Source: Apteryx mantelli
Taxonomy: Eukaryota > Chordata > Aves > Apterygiformes > Apterygidae
DNA: 64,000 nucleotides
Reading direction: 5' to 3'
NCBI RefSeq assembly: GCF_036417845.1
Contig: NC_089981.1
Location: 83,617,268 to 83,681,267 of the forward strand
Shown: positions 23,041 through 33,937 of the stretch, piece by piece
Numbering within the stretch: the first letter of the stretch is position 1
Layout of the letters: every line of letters begins with the position of its first letter
Translations under genes and position numbers: made by a program
The notes under the pieces: model-generated
What the model was told of the DNA's origin: nothing
Databases searched by the model: none
Seen by the model: only the letters and a program-made list of their open reading frames with translations

Positions 23041-25249
23041 TCATTTTCAAACAGGAAAAGGTGACTGGAAATTCCACTTTTGATCATTTTCTACATTTCT
23101 GTCATTCTTTATGTTTTGAAATAAGGAAGCGAAAAATCCTGGGCTCAACAGCACATTTGCCAACACCTAACCAACAAAAATAATAGAGCTCTTGGAGGCG
23201 CATTTAAAAGAATTGAATTATCTTTGCCCCTTTTCTTCATTAAACACCAAGAAAGCCCTAGAAAACCGCTCACATAAATCTGGGGTGGTGTTTGTGAACC
23301 TAATTCATGGCAGCAGGGGGAGAATGGGCGCAGAAATGGGTAAAACCAGGCACTGCCCAGTCCCCAGCCTGTAAGTCTAGTTATAAGTGGGCAGAAAAGA
23401 AGAGGGACCAGAGATTAAGTGAAGACACAGCCCGAGTCTTCATCACTCCAACCCACTTGAGCCTTGAGGATAAGTTAAAACTGACTCTGAACCCACAACT
23501 GTTCAAGTGACTAATAACTGGGGCAAAGAGAGGAGATCTTAACCTAGTTCCCACTGTTTTTTTCTTCAACGCAATAAAACAACAGACTCTTCAGCAGGTG
23601 CCAGAGCTGGAGCCTTCAACAAGAGACCCTGAGACATGCGGCCAGTGGCTCAGTTCAGGAACAAAAGCATTTCTGATGGATTTCCCACAAGAGGAAACTC
23701 TGGTAAAAGAACCTGCTGTGCATTTTCCATTGAAAGAGTGGGAAGAGTGGGAAACCATCGTCCTTTGTGTTCTCTGCTGGTTCCTGATAAGTTTTACTTG
23801 GTCCTGTTGATTTCACTGAAGTGATTTAATTTTATTTCCTAGCAGAGCAGATTAAAATATGGAAGAGGCTTCTGAAATATCAGAAACCTGCCCCAAAGAA
23901 GCTACAGTGCCAGTCCCGAGCGGTTGCTGGGAGCACCTCTTCCACTTGTGATAGCTCGGAGACACCAGCCTCCTCTCCACGCTCTCCCGCAGCAGCATTT
24001 GGGCCCAGGGAATAGCGCTGGCAGACCCAGCGCAACGCACAGACAGCAAGCACGCAAAGGAGAACCCAGTGAGTGTGGGAAGAGGATGTTGTGCAATGAT
24101 GTGATATATTTTTTTTTTTGATCCCATCCCTCTCCATGTGCTTAATAAATCATTAGTTCCTGTTATCTGCAAGCTCAGTTCCATTTTCACTCAAATGTGC
24201 TTTCAACTCCAGTGATATAAGAAAGGGATGCTTTTCTGTTGATTCTTTTCCAGTGCAGCCCTGAAGCAATAAACCAAATTGACTGCTAAATATAGATATG
24301 AATACAGTCTGGCCACGTCACCTTAGAGTCCATAAATGTATTAATAAGGGAGATCAGGACAAGTCAGCAAAGAATCCCTGAGATGCACAACTGCCGCTCC
24401 TGTTAGCAGGTGAAGGATAGTTTGGGCTATGAAACACATAGTGCATCGTTCAATTTACACTTCTAAGTCTAGGTTTACTCTCTTAATTACCAAGAAACCT
24501 ACACTGAGTAACAGCAACTGGCTGAACAGCCCTGAAGACCTTCCCACGCTGAAGGCTGCTTGTTCCAGCTCAGCGATTTGACTTTCCCCAGCCCCTTGGC
24601 TCCCTTCCCTTCCTCCCATTTCCCAATCCTCCTCGAACTCCTTCCTGGCCTGAACACCTCACGTGCTGTTATCACACGGATCGTTCTGTCTGGGGCTCTT
24701 CCTTGCTCACATGTGGTGTTTGGCATCTCTGTTTGAAACAGAATTGATTTAGGAGAGGAACATCAAGCACGCATGTGGGACCAGCCCTCGGGATCCACTG
24801 CAGTGAAAATGAGCAGAGTAAGAGACATTTAACAGGTATCAGCCATCAATGTGTCTGCAGCAGAGATAACTGGAAGTTCACATGGTGGGACAATTTTTGC
24901 TTCATTAGCACTAACTTCTTGTTAATCTTTATTTTTTCTTTCAGTATATTCAGCTCATCTTCCTTTTAAAGAATCCTAAATCGAACGCTTTCTTGTTTTA
25001 GCTGTGAATGTCAATCTGCACAACAATTTGCTTGCTGCTGTTCTACCCTCAGGATTCCTGGCTTTGCCAGCAGCGTGTGGGTAACGCTATTTTATACGCA
25101 GCATTTCCTGTGTGTTTATCTAGCAAAGGAGTCCCTGGGAGTCTATTCTAAGCCCTAGCTGGTGCCTGCAGAGTGCTTGCAAAGCAGGTGTGATGACTGG
25201 TGTTCAGTCATATTCCCCATACAGTAAGTAATTTTTTATCTCAGACTGT
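23041..25249. other. Non-coding stretch
   Basis: Overlapping short frames on both strands near 23.2-24.2 kb have no domain. An 11-base T run lies at 24109-24119. Nothing else is supportable. Confidence 0.5.
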
Positions 25250-25422
25250 TTTACGAAAATGTCCAAGTATTTTACAGCCATTTCACGGATAAGAAAACTA
25301 AGCCATAGTAAAAATAAGTGACCTGTCCTCTGTGTTGCACAAGTGAGAGCACGGCCACGTAGACGGCCCATTGCAGGGCAAGGTAAGAAACCAGAGGGAT
25401 AGGTTTTGAACTGGGAATTGAT
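25250..25422 (+). repeat. MIR-like SINE
   Basis: TATTTTACAGCCATTTCACG, GATAAGAAAACTAAGCCATA and AAATAAGTGACCTGTCC follow the MIR core (CCCATTTTACAGATGAGGA, AACTGAGGCACAGAG, TTAAGTGACTTGCCC). The later TAGGTTTTGAACTGGG resembles the MIR block GGATTTGAACCCAGG. The middle part, around 25340-25395, is diverged or carries an insertion. A consensus donor at 25383 (CAAG|GTAAGA) lies within it and is probably fortuitous. Confidence 0.6.
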
Positions 25423-28059
25423 TTGCTTCACTGAAGGAATGGCCTGAATCTCATCATCCTGGGGATGGAGAGCAGGCAGGTATGTGCCGCCTCAGATCAG
25501 CTAATGGTTTAGTTTGTCTTACTGCCACTTTTCATGTCCCCATACTTCACAGGCATGGCGAGGGAGAGAGGAAGCTTCTCCACGTGTTAGGCACTAGGCT
25601 TGGCCTTGAGAGACATGTCTCCAGCTTCCCTCATGATCTTCCTGCCCCACACAATACATTTCCCCTGCAAGGCAACAGAGGCACAGCCACTAGAGTCATA
25701 CATTTTACGTGTAATACTGGGGAAAACAGCCCCGACTGGTGCTGAACTTGTGTCCAGAGGCTGGTCGGTGTTGGATGAGGGACTGTGGCCTTTGCTTAGA
25801 GCTACCTCTCTCTGCTCTTGTCTTCTTCTGATCTATGCTGTCTTTTTCTGATCCACAAGCTCCCTTCACCTTCTCGCCTCCCCTCCCCTTCCTGGCCAGG
25901 GATCAGTGTTTGCAATGGGCTGGTGCAGCTCTGGAGTGTCGGAATCTGGCAAGAGCTGCATGTGCAACAGGGAGCAGATTAAAAACTGAAAAAGCCAAGA
26001 GGAAGCTTCCAAGCCAAGGATGTGGGAGAGGAAGGGCATCAGAGGACCAAGGAAGTGGTGTTTATTACCTTTTCTTTGCAGGAGAGCCTGTTTTCCCATG
26101 GTAATGCACCTCTGCAGGACTTGGCGGGGGCAACCATGAATGGTCTGTGCAATGCTGTAGTTGCTTTGTTTGGGGTTAGACCTTCCACTCAGGAAAATTA
26201 CAGCCGCTTAGTTGCTTAGTAGGAAGAGCCCACCTTAGCCTGCTGTGGCATAATGCTTGTGTGCCCATCACCCACACAAGTCGAGGAAAGAAAGACAAGA
26301 ACCTGCTTCTGTGCTTAGAGCACAAGCCTGAGGCCAGGGAAACCGCCATGGACTTGACCCTGTCACTAATAGCATGCAATTTAATCATCAAGTTTTCAAT
26401 ATCAGTCAATGACTATGAAGATTACAAGTCAGACTAACTCATGCAGCCACTTGGATTCATAGCCAAGCCATCAAGTAGTACAGTAACTCCAACTCACCTT
26501 TTCCAGGTGGCTTCAAAGAGACTGCTTGCCTGAGTACAGAGAGCAGAAGGTGACCCTTAAGATCACACAAAAGGATCTGCATTTGTTTTCCTTGGCAAAA
26601 TTCTTTCAGAATGTGTCAGCAAAAGTGTGGGTGAAATACCGGTGTGAAGAAATTAGGACATGCTGAACATCACTGTGCAAAACCATGCCGCCACAACGCA
26701 CCATATATAGCACCCTGCCCTTTAGACTGTGGTGCCCAGGCCAGCCCCAGCCAGCCCCAGATTCGTGGGGCTGCCCCAGCACACTTGAAACTTGTACCAA
26801 GGCTGAAGTACAAACTCTGATCTCATGATTCTGGGTTTATAGCGGGGGGGCAGTGACTCCAGGTTCACAAAGACTGCTGCCCAAGGCCTGCCTTAGATGA
26901 TAAGGTCTTATCTCCTTTTTCTGGCTCCCAAGAAGCTAAGATGAATGCAAATGGATTTATGCCACCTTGTTTGGGTTGGAAAGCCTCAGGTTCAAATCAT
27001 TTGATCAAGTTGATCATTTATGGATGCACATCTTCAAGAGTCCCCGTGGGTTATTCCGTACCCCACATTGCCAGACATGGATGCGTCCACGATCCCGTGC
27101 TGGTGTCTACTCGCTGCTTGCCCTCTCCTGGCTCTCTGTATTACTGCGTGTGCTGCCTGTCCAAACGCCTGCCGGAAGAGTTTGCAAAATTTCCTATCCT
27201 TCTCCTCCAGTTTGAAGCTGGGTTGCCAAGGGCAAGATTTTGCCCTTTGCTGAGGAGAAGGGAAAAAATGGTTATGGCTTTAAGTCCCTCCATGCACACT
27301 GCCTGGATTCAAACCTGGAAATCATGGGTGTTAGAAAGACCAGTTCAGCACTCGGCTAGGCAAGCAGGAGATAGTCCCCAAGGAGCAACGACTTTGCCAC
27401 CTATTTTCACCAGCAGCATTTCCCAAATCTACTTGGCTATTCATCTTAAATTGCCGTCTAATTTTCAGTATAAAGACTGTCTAAGGTCCACGTTCATCAT
27501 GACTGCTGCCTTATTTACAGGTCTGCAAGAAAAAATAAGAGCTTTCATTGTTGTTTTAACTCCACTGAACCTGTGAATTCAGCTTCCCCACAACACATGT
27601 ACAAGTAACTCGAAAAAAAGTTGTTTTAATGAATATTCAGAACAAAGACTGACACATAGTTTCATGTCATTTTGTGATAAAAACAAACAGTCATATTCTT
27701 GCAATTATGACATTCATTAGATAACATGTATTTTGCATCAGCTTTCGGAGTGAAAACTGAAAATAAAATAAACACATTTCCCTTCATGGGTGTAAACCAG
27801 GGATGTAATTCTTCAGCGCAGATCCATCCTCAGGGCAACACAGAGTTTCACAAATGTAGCTAATGGTTGATCTGTGCATGAAAAAAACATTAAAAATAAG
27901 CAGGGTAAACACTGTTGTTTAACTGACTTCTGCCACGGCAAATCTAGGCCAGATGCAGCCCTGGATTTCCCGTCACTTAAGAAAGAGCCTCATACAAAGA
28001 AAATCTATTTTGCAAAATACACAAGCGAAGGAGCTTGGAAGGTCACCAAACCCAAACAG
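25423..28059. other. Non-coding stretch
   Basis: It contains a 211-codon open frame at 26941-27576 that starts with ATG but shows no domain, signal or splice context. Two other frames overlap it. I regard it as chance. No repeat is called other than the small duplication listed separately. Confidence 0.5.
26741..26760. repeat. Tandem duplication, 10 bp x 2
   Basis: CCAGCCCCAG occurs twice in direct succession without mismatch. Confidence 0.9.
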
Positions 28060-28375
28060 CTAAAAGCAATCGCGTTCCAATTAAGTCGAACCGAAACAAG
28101 CAGGCTTTAGAAATAATGGTAAACGCAGCAACGTTTCGCTGTGCATCGCGCCGAACAAAGACCGTATCTTCCGAAACGGCTTCGAGAGGCGTCCGCTCGC
28201 CCGGCCGACCCGAGACATTGCACTGCACAAAACTCCGGCTCCCCCAAACCACGCGAAGCCCCAAAACTCAATCGTTCTCTCTCCGCTCCAGATTAAATAA
28301 GGGTAATACAGCCATCGGAAGGGAGGCAAGGGGCTGCACGGTATTAACAGGGTTAATTAGAGACGCCGATTAAAA
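28060..28375. promoter_or_regulatory. CpG island without an attached gene
   Basis: By eye I count about 29 CpG in roughly 310 bases at a GC content near 52 percent, which is more than base composition predicts. The surroundings are CpG-poor. No TATA box, splice donor or coding start is convincing, and the short frames on both strands have no domain. It runs into a TAAT-containing stretch (GGTTAATTAGAG) and an RFX-type X-box shortly after. Isolated islands of this kind often mark developmental enhancers or unannotated promoters. The function here is inferred. Confidence 0.5.
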
Positions 28376-28853
28376 GGCAAGGCTGAGGAGGGGAAGAAAA
28401 GGAAAGAGTAACCTCCGGCGCAGAGATAGGGACATGCAGCAGTTGTCAGTCACCTAGCAACAAGTTTCCTATCCCCGCTGTGCTCTTTAATTCAGCAAAT
28501 CTGCTCAGGATGTTGGGCTGTTCTCCTGACAAAACGCATTATGTAGTAGACTAAAGGATACAAAAATCCACTGTACACAACACTCTGCTCCCTATTGACC
28601 ACTGATCCTTTCTCTCAACCCACAAAAGAGCCTTGCATAATGCTCTGAAAGGAGGAAAGTCTCAACAGAGAAAACATTTGCTTGTAATTGAGATTGACCA
28701 CATAATGAAAATGATGTTCTTTTTTAAATTCAGCTTGTTGAGGCCACGCTTTTTGTCTCCCGGCTCTCAAAACCCATCCCTGCTGGGAAAAGGGGCAAAC
28801 ATTGTACAAACTCAAACCTGTGGGTTTTTTTCCCCGCTGCTTTTCACTGGAGG
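28376..28853. other. Non-coding stretch next to the CpG island
   Basis: Apart from the X-box-like motif at 28449-28461, nothing is supportable here. Confidence 0.5.
28449..28461. promoter_or_regulatory. RFX X-box match
   Basis: GTCACCTAGCAAC fits the RFX X-box GTNRCC-N(0-3)-RGYAAC with a one-base spacer and no mismatch. RFX factors bind such boxes in promoters of cilia genes and in MHC class II promoters. A perfect match is expected by chance about once in every one or two windows of this size. Its place just after a CpG island adds some weight. Confidence 0.4.
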
Positions 28854-28879
28854 CACACACACGCACGCACGCACGCACA
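28854..28879. repeat. Microsatellite (CA)n(CGCA)n
   Basis: CACACAC is followed by about five units of ACGC. It is an ordinary simple repeat. Confidence 0.95.
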
Positions 28880-31030
28880 TGCATTTTGCAACTAAAAGGA
28901 CAAGGCCGGCTCCTAAAGACTTAAACAAGTTTGAAAAAAGAGAAGGTGAATAAGAAAATTGTGCTGTGTTTCTGCAGCGGAGAGAAGCTGCCTTGTGTCA
29001 GAAGGAAAGCCGGGGGGACAGAATATATTTTATAAATGATTTGACTAACTAACGGCTACCAGTGGTGAGCAAAAGAGTTGTTTTATTACTTGGTCACATG
29101 CAGTGAGTTATAGGCAAAGCCAGGAATGACCCGTGCATACCCGTATGCACGTGCCTACCTCTGCACTAAAGTCAGGACTGAGCTTTGAGGTATGATTATC
29201 TAAATACGAAAAATAAACAGAGAGCTGTGATTAAAAGACCTTAGTCTTGACCTGACGAACTCCGCTACGGTGCCTGGTGGAGGCCTGGGCGAGCACATCT
29301 CAGGAGAAACCTGCCACCGCAAGGATGGCAGCGGGTGCTGGACCAGCACTCCTGGGCATCCTGTCCTACGGCTTAACCATTGGCAGGGCTTTTCTTGCCT
29401 CTAGAAATTAGTAAGAGGAGGCAAGAAGGAAACAGGGCATCACTCTTGCAATGAGCCTAATCAGTACGTCAGCATGGAGCACATCATTGCATCCAAAACT
29501 GTGATGACTGTGATGCAGAGGAGGGGGAACTGAACCCAGTGGGTCCCAGCTGGGCTGGTAGAAGCCCCATCATCATCTAAAACACTGCTGGTGCAGGTGG
29601 ACGAGCACTTTCCAGCCCAGGCATCTGAACAGCCTTCCCTTCATGTGCCACATTTAAAAAAGCCATGGGCCTACGCACGAGGAAGTGCAGCAATGAGATT
29701 TCTCCCCCAAAAGCCATGCAAAAAATCAAAAAACCACCTCGGTGCCCCAACTAAGAGAAGACGAGAAAGGCAACCGCGTAATGTGTAACCTGACGCTCGC
29801 AGAGGAGCATTACTTGGGGAACACATTCAGGGCTCCAGCAGGCCCGTGTGGGGCAGATGGTTCAACAGTTCAGGTTTGACTGCCGAGCGGCAGGTTGACC
29901 GTGCTCTGCCCATCCGTTCCCCTGCTGCCTTCCTTCGCTTCACCCAGCGCGTTGCACCGGGCTGCTCGGAGCTGCAGCGGGTCGGGGGACAAGTGTCCAC
30001 AGACCTCGCTACGGTCCTCTGCTGATAGCTGACACTCACATCTCGGTTTTTGGGCTTGGCCTCATCTAATGGAATAAGGATAATAGCGGAATAAAGCTTC
30101 ACTAACAAGCAATGGGTAATGCTGAGTTTATTCTCTTGGGTTTATTGAAACATGGTTAACAAGTGCTCTTCCATATCATTGCTTTTGCCAGTCTAATGTT
30201 TATTCTCATTTTGCATTCCTCCTTTGTGTATCAAATAACAAGTTGGATGCTCTGTGTCCTTTATTTTAATCACCATGAGTCTGAAGGTATAGAGGGTTAA
30301 TGCAAGTATTCACTCCAATGCTTGCTAAAAAATAAAGGCTTGGGAAGAGCTGCCATGAATGTGCTGTGTGCCCACAAATGAGAAAAACTAGTGTTTTATT
30401 TTTAAAGGTTTTTCTCTTTTGAATGATTGTTTCTCTGAAAACAATCACTTTTTTTTCCAATTTTTTTTCTTCCTCATTTTAAAACCAGAATTTATTTTCA
30501 ACCAGAAAATAAAAACTGTAAAAAAATTACAAAGATAATTTCAACTGGGAAATATGAACTTAAGAGACAGCTTCACAAAGCTGGGTAAAATCAGAGGATA
30601 ATGTGAAACAGTAGAAACGGGAGAAAAGTGAAGCCCCCAAAGAGATGCTAAAAAGATGAAATAATAAAAAGTTTAAGGGAATGTGAGAGAAAAAAAAACA
30701 GAAGACATGAGTAATTGTGGTACCGGTGAAATACATCCTGGAAGCAAGGTAGTGCTGTTTGCAGTAGAATTTAAGCCCTGCTGTCCCTTGGAGAGTGCTG
30801 TCAGATGTCCTAGGAGTTGCAAAGCAAATCCCCTATGAAGGAGTTGGATCGATCATAGAATTTGCAAGAGTCCAGACAGATGGGGGGAAAAAAAATCCAA
30901 ATATTTAGGCTAAGTAAATCCTAGTACTCCTAGGAGAACACATAAAAGTATTGACATCCATTGCTGGAGTTTTGCAAATATCATCAACAGGGATATTCGT
31001 TTTAAATCTACGTACAATAACAAACTGTGC
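28880..31030. other. Non-coding stretch
   Basis: No gene. A pyrimidine-tract acceptor-like TTTCTGCAG lies at about 28970, but no convincing partner donor defines an exon. AT-rich homopolymer patches occur at 30450-30480. Confidence 0.5.
29132..29151. repeat. Small inverted repeat
   Basis: CGTGCATA and TATGCACG form a perfect 8-base stem around the loop CCCG. The function is unknown and it may be chance. Confidence 0.6.
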
Positions 31031-31081
31031 AAATCCTGCCCTGGCTTAAATCCATGTAGCTCCATTCCTGCCGAGCCAGTG
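31031..31081. repeat. Possible ancient amniote repeat fragment
   Basis: CTGGCTTAAATCCATGTAGC followed by TCCATTCCTGCCGAGCCAGT resembles the sauropsid repeat string TTACACCAGTGTAACTCCATTG ... CAGTG. Only about 50 bases remain, so the call is tentative. Confidence 0.35.
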
Positions 31082-31289
31082 CCCACCAGCCGAGGAAGGG
31101 ACCTTGCATTGTAAGAGCAGAATTTCTGCTAAGCAGGATATTAATTTTCAGCTATAGTTTTTGGAAAAGTTTTATCTTAGAAAAGGTAAAAATTAAAGTG
31201 GACACGGGAGTCAACACACAATATTTGGCTCACGTCCCATCAGAAATGGGAATGGCAAGGGATTCTCCTGTTGATTTTTTAAACTTTTG

Positions 31290-31800
31290 TTCACGCAAGT
31301 TTTAATCAATTAAAATGCATTATCTACCCTCTTAACTTTCTCAGAGAGGATTATCCGACATTTACTATTCACCAGTTTTGCTGAAAAGGTTAATAGTTCA
31401 CAGGCTGAAGTTAGAAGTAAACAGAATTGATCATTCCTAATGCTTCGGCTGAAACGCCGGGGCTTTGTGTTGACAGGCTGGGAGATGTAATGAGCCTCTA
31501 GTACATTCTTAAGGCTTGTTTCATTTGCGCCGTGAATGGGGAAAGTAAAATTATAGTCTATAGGTGTTTTCCATGGTTCTTTCATAAGCAGGCCTCCTGA
31601 CACCAATTAAAGAGATTATGTCATCAGCTGAAAAGAAAGCTATAACCTTGCATGTTAATGCCGTGATTACTTAAGACAGGGTCACTGGACCCCATAGAAC
31701 AGTGAATGACCTTGGTGAAATTAACTTCAGAGCTCAATTCCTAATTAACTGTTTTCAATGAAAGAATGTGTGATTTCAGGCTATTGGTTAAAATATTCAC
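31290..31800. promoter_or_regulatory. Candidate conserved non-coding element
   Basis: About 500 bases of complex, repeat-free sequence contain many developmental-factor-type cores: TTTTAATCAATTAAAATG, GGATTATCC, ACCAATTAAAG, TTACTTAAG, GAAATTAAC and CTAATTAACTG. No frame of 100 or more codons runs through it, and it does not look like a repeat. The texture suggests an enhancer-type element under constraint, but only alignment can show that. Confidence 0.3.
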
Positions 31801-33919
31801 TTTTTTCGGTACAAGGACTTTGCCATCAGAAGTTAGTCTCCAATAGCATAAAAAACGGGAACGAGATTAGGAAATGGCGAACAGCATGCCCATAGCTTTC
31901 TGAAGGCAGATATTGTGCCCCGGACATTGTATCTGAAAAGTCCTCATTCTCTCGAGATTTCTTTTCCCACAGGGTAAAAATTACAGTCCCCAGGAGGAAA
32001 TGCCGTATGTGAGCACACAGCTAAGACGGAACAAATGGAAAAAAATTGCACCTAAGTACTAATAAGCAACTAAATACAAAACACACATCTATGTTACTAA
32101 ATCTTATAAAGTAACCAACTCTTTTTAATGGGACTGCAGCACATGCAAAATCTTGTCAGGGAATCTGTTTTTTGTAACACTGGAGGAATCTAAAAAGAAG
32201 GGGGGGGAAGCATTTTTAACCAGTTTTCTCCATTATGTCTCGGTGACGGTGGTGGATGCTCCAAAGCTGGCTGAGATTGCCAACATCCCCCTTCACTTTG
32301 CCTGCTAGGTGTCACAGGCCCAGCTGGTGCCCCATGTGCACCCTTGCTCCAATATCACTATAATATTGCTGGAGGCTGCGTAGCCCCCCAAAATCCATTG
32401 GGCCGCTCTACACCTGTCTTGGGTCTCTGGTTAGCTCTGCTAAAGTCACACTTGCACATGCTTCATTTTAGTATATCTGAAAACATCTCTGACACTAATA
32501 ACCAGCTGACCTGGTCATAAAAGAAGTCAATTTAACCTGTCAGTCTTTTTCTCCTTTCCTATATAACTTTTTTAAATTGTGATCTGAGTCATAATCTAAC
32601 TAATGGTGCAAGCCTGGAGGACGTTGCTCCCTCTGAAGGCAAAGTGCTATGGCCAAGGTCAGCGTGATGTCTCTCCAGGGTGTTTATACAATGTACCCCT
32701 AAGCAGGACAAGCCGTGGGGCTCTGGATGTGCTTCTGCTACTGAGTCGTGTGATGGGGCTGGACCCTCTGCCTGCCTGCTGCGATGGGATGACATAAATG
32801 AACACCAAAGTAGCTCAAAAAGAGGAAGCAGGAACCTCTCCCATCTGCCCACATTTGACCTCCAAAAGTAGAAGAAATTAGATGAAGTAACGCCCCAGAG
32901 AAAGCCCACAGTACCCAGTGCTCAGAGACAGCGGAGGTATCTACGTGCCATACACAAACACCCAAAGAGAGCCTGTGGCAAAGCCAGGGAGCGAGCTGGC
33001 TTCCCGAAAATCCATCTCCGTTCACGCACCGCTTCCGTGCCAACCACACAGCATCGCTGGTCGGCCACCAGGCCAGCTGCTCCTCTCCTCACGCGCGACA
33101 AAAGCCTGCCTGGGCTTGGACACAGACGTTCACTCTTCATGGGAACACTCAGAAATGTCAGAGTGCGCAAAAGTGTTTTCCCACGGTCACCAGGATATAA
33201 AACAGCCAGTTTAAATGGGGGTCCGCATCCAGCCCTAGGGGACAGCTGGAGAGACTGAAGGAGATGCGCTGGAGATTAAACCGATACGATCTGGACAACA
33301 TCGGTGATTCCTGTCTGGAGATAAGGCACGTGGGTGGGAAGGTATTAACAGCAAGATCTGTGAAACCCACGGCCGCGTAATACAGGCAACCCAATACAGT
33401 GCAGCTGCTTTCTCTAAGAAAAAAATCAGACAAACAGAAAACAAAATCACCTATAGCTTTGTGACTTTATTTTTACTACAGGTCAAAAATAGACCTCTAA
33501 GACTGGACCTGAATGCAATCAAACACGCTACAGGGTAGGATACTGCCACTTTTCCTCAAAGCAAGTTCTGCCTCACAGATAACCACTTTTCACACTCGGT
33601 CCCCCGGCTAATAAACGGCAAAGGAGCAGTTAGTAAATTCACTGAAAGGTGCAATTAAAAGCAATAGAGACATTCTGCCTGCTGAAAGCAATGTATTCTT
33701 TATTGCTTGTTTGTGGAGGATGGAAAAAAAAAAAAGAAAGAAAAAGATTTCTCCCTCCACTGTGGACCACCCATGAAACTTTTTGTCTCCTAGTTCTGAC
33801 ACCATAAAGAAAAGAGATACTTGTTGCTTCCAGCAAAGCCTTGAGCTCTCATGTGCATTTCTCCCCATACAGTAAGGCTTTTGGAAGCTAATTGCATTAA
33901 CGTGGTGGCAGAGTAAAAA
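31801..33919. other. Non-coding stretch
   Basis: Overlapping frames on both strands at 32.6-33.4 kb (up to about 110 codons) have no domain. An 11-base A run is at 33724-33734. Confidence 0.5.
33168..33237 (+). repeat. Possible MIR-like fragment
   Basis: AAAAGTGTTTTCCCACGGTC, then ACCAGG and a later GGGGTCCGCATCCAGCCC, resemble the MIR blocks AAGTGACTTGCCCAAGGTCA, CACAGC and the AACCCAGGTCTG...AAGCCC end. Similarity is low and the call is tentative. Confidence 0.3.
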
Positions 33920-33937
33920 CAGGTGTTGCAACACCTG
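33920..33937. promoter_or_regulatory. Perfect 18-bp palindrome with paired E-boxes
   Basis: CAGGTGTTGCAACACCTG is its own reverse complement. It consists of CAGGTG and CACCTG E-boxes, the type bound by ZEB, SNAI and E2A proteins, in inverted orientation around TTGCAA. ZEB1 and ZEB2 are known to favour paired CACCT sites. An 18-base perfect palindrome is rare by chance in 64 kb. Confidence 0.45.

Noticed and set aside
25375..25390. Consensus splice donor CAAG|GTAAGA
   Set aside because: It lies inside a MIR-like SINE and all nearby acceptors give intervals with stops. It is probably fortuitous.
26941..27576. 211-codon plus-strand open frame starting with ATG
   Set aside because: No domain, signal peptide or repeat pattern. 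Two shorter frames on the same strand overlap it. The length is within chance expectation and no promoter or poly(A) site frames it.
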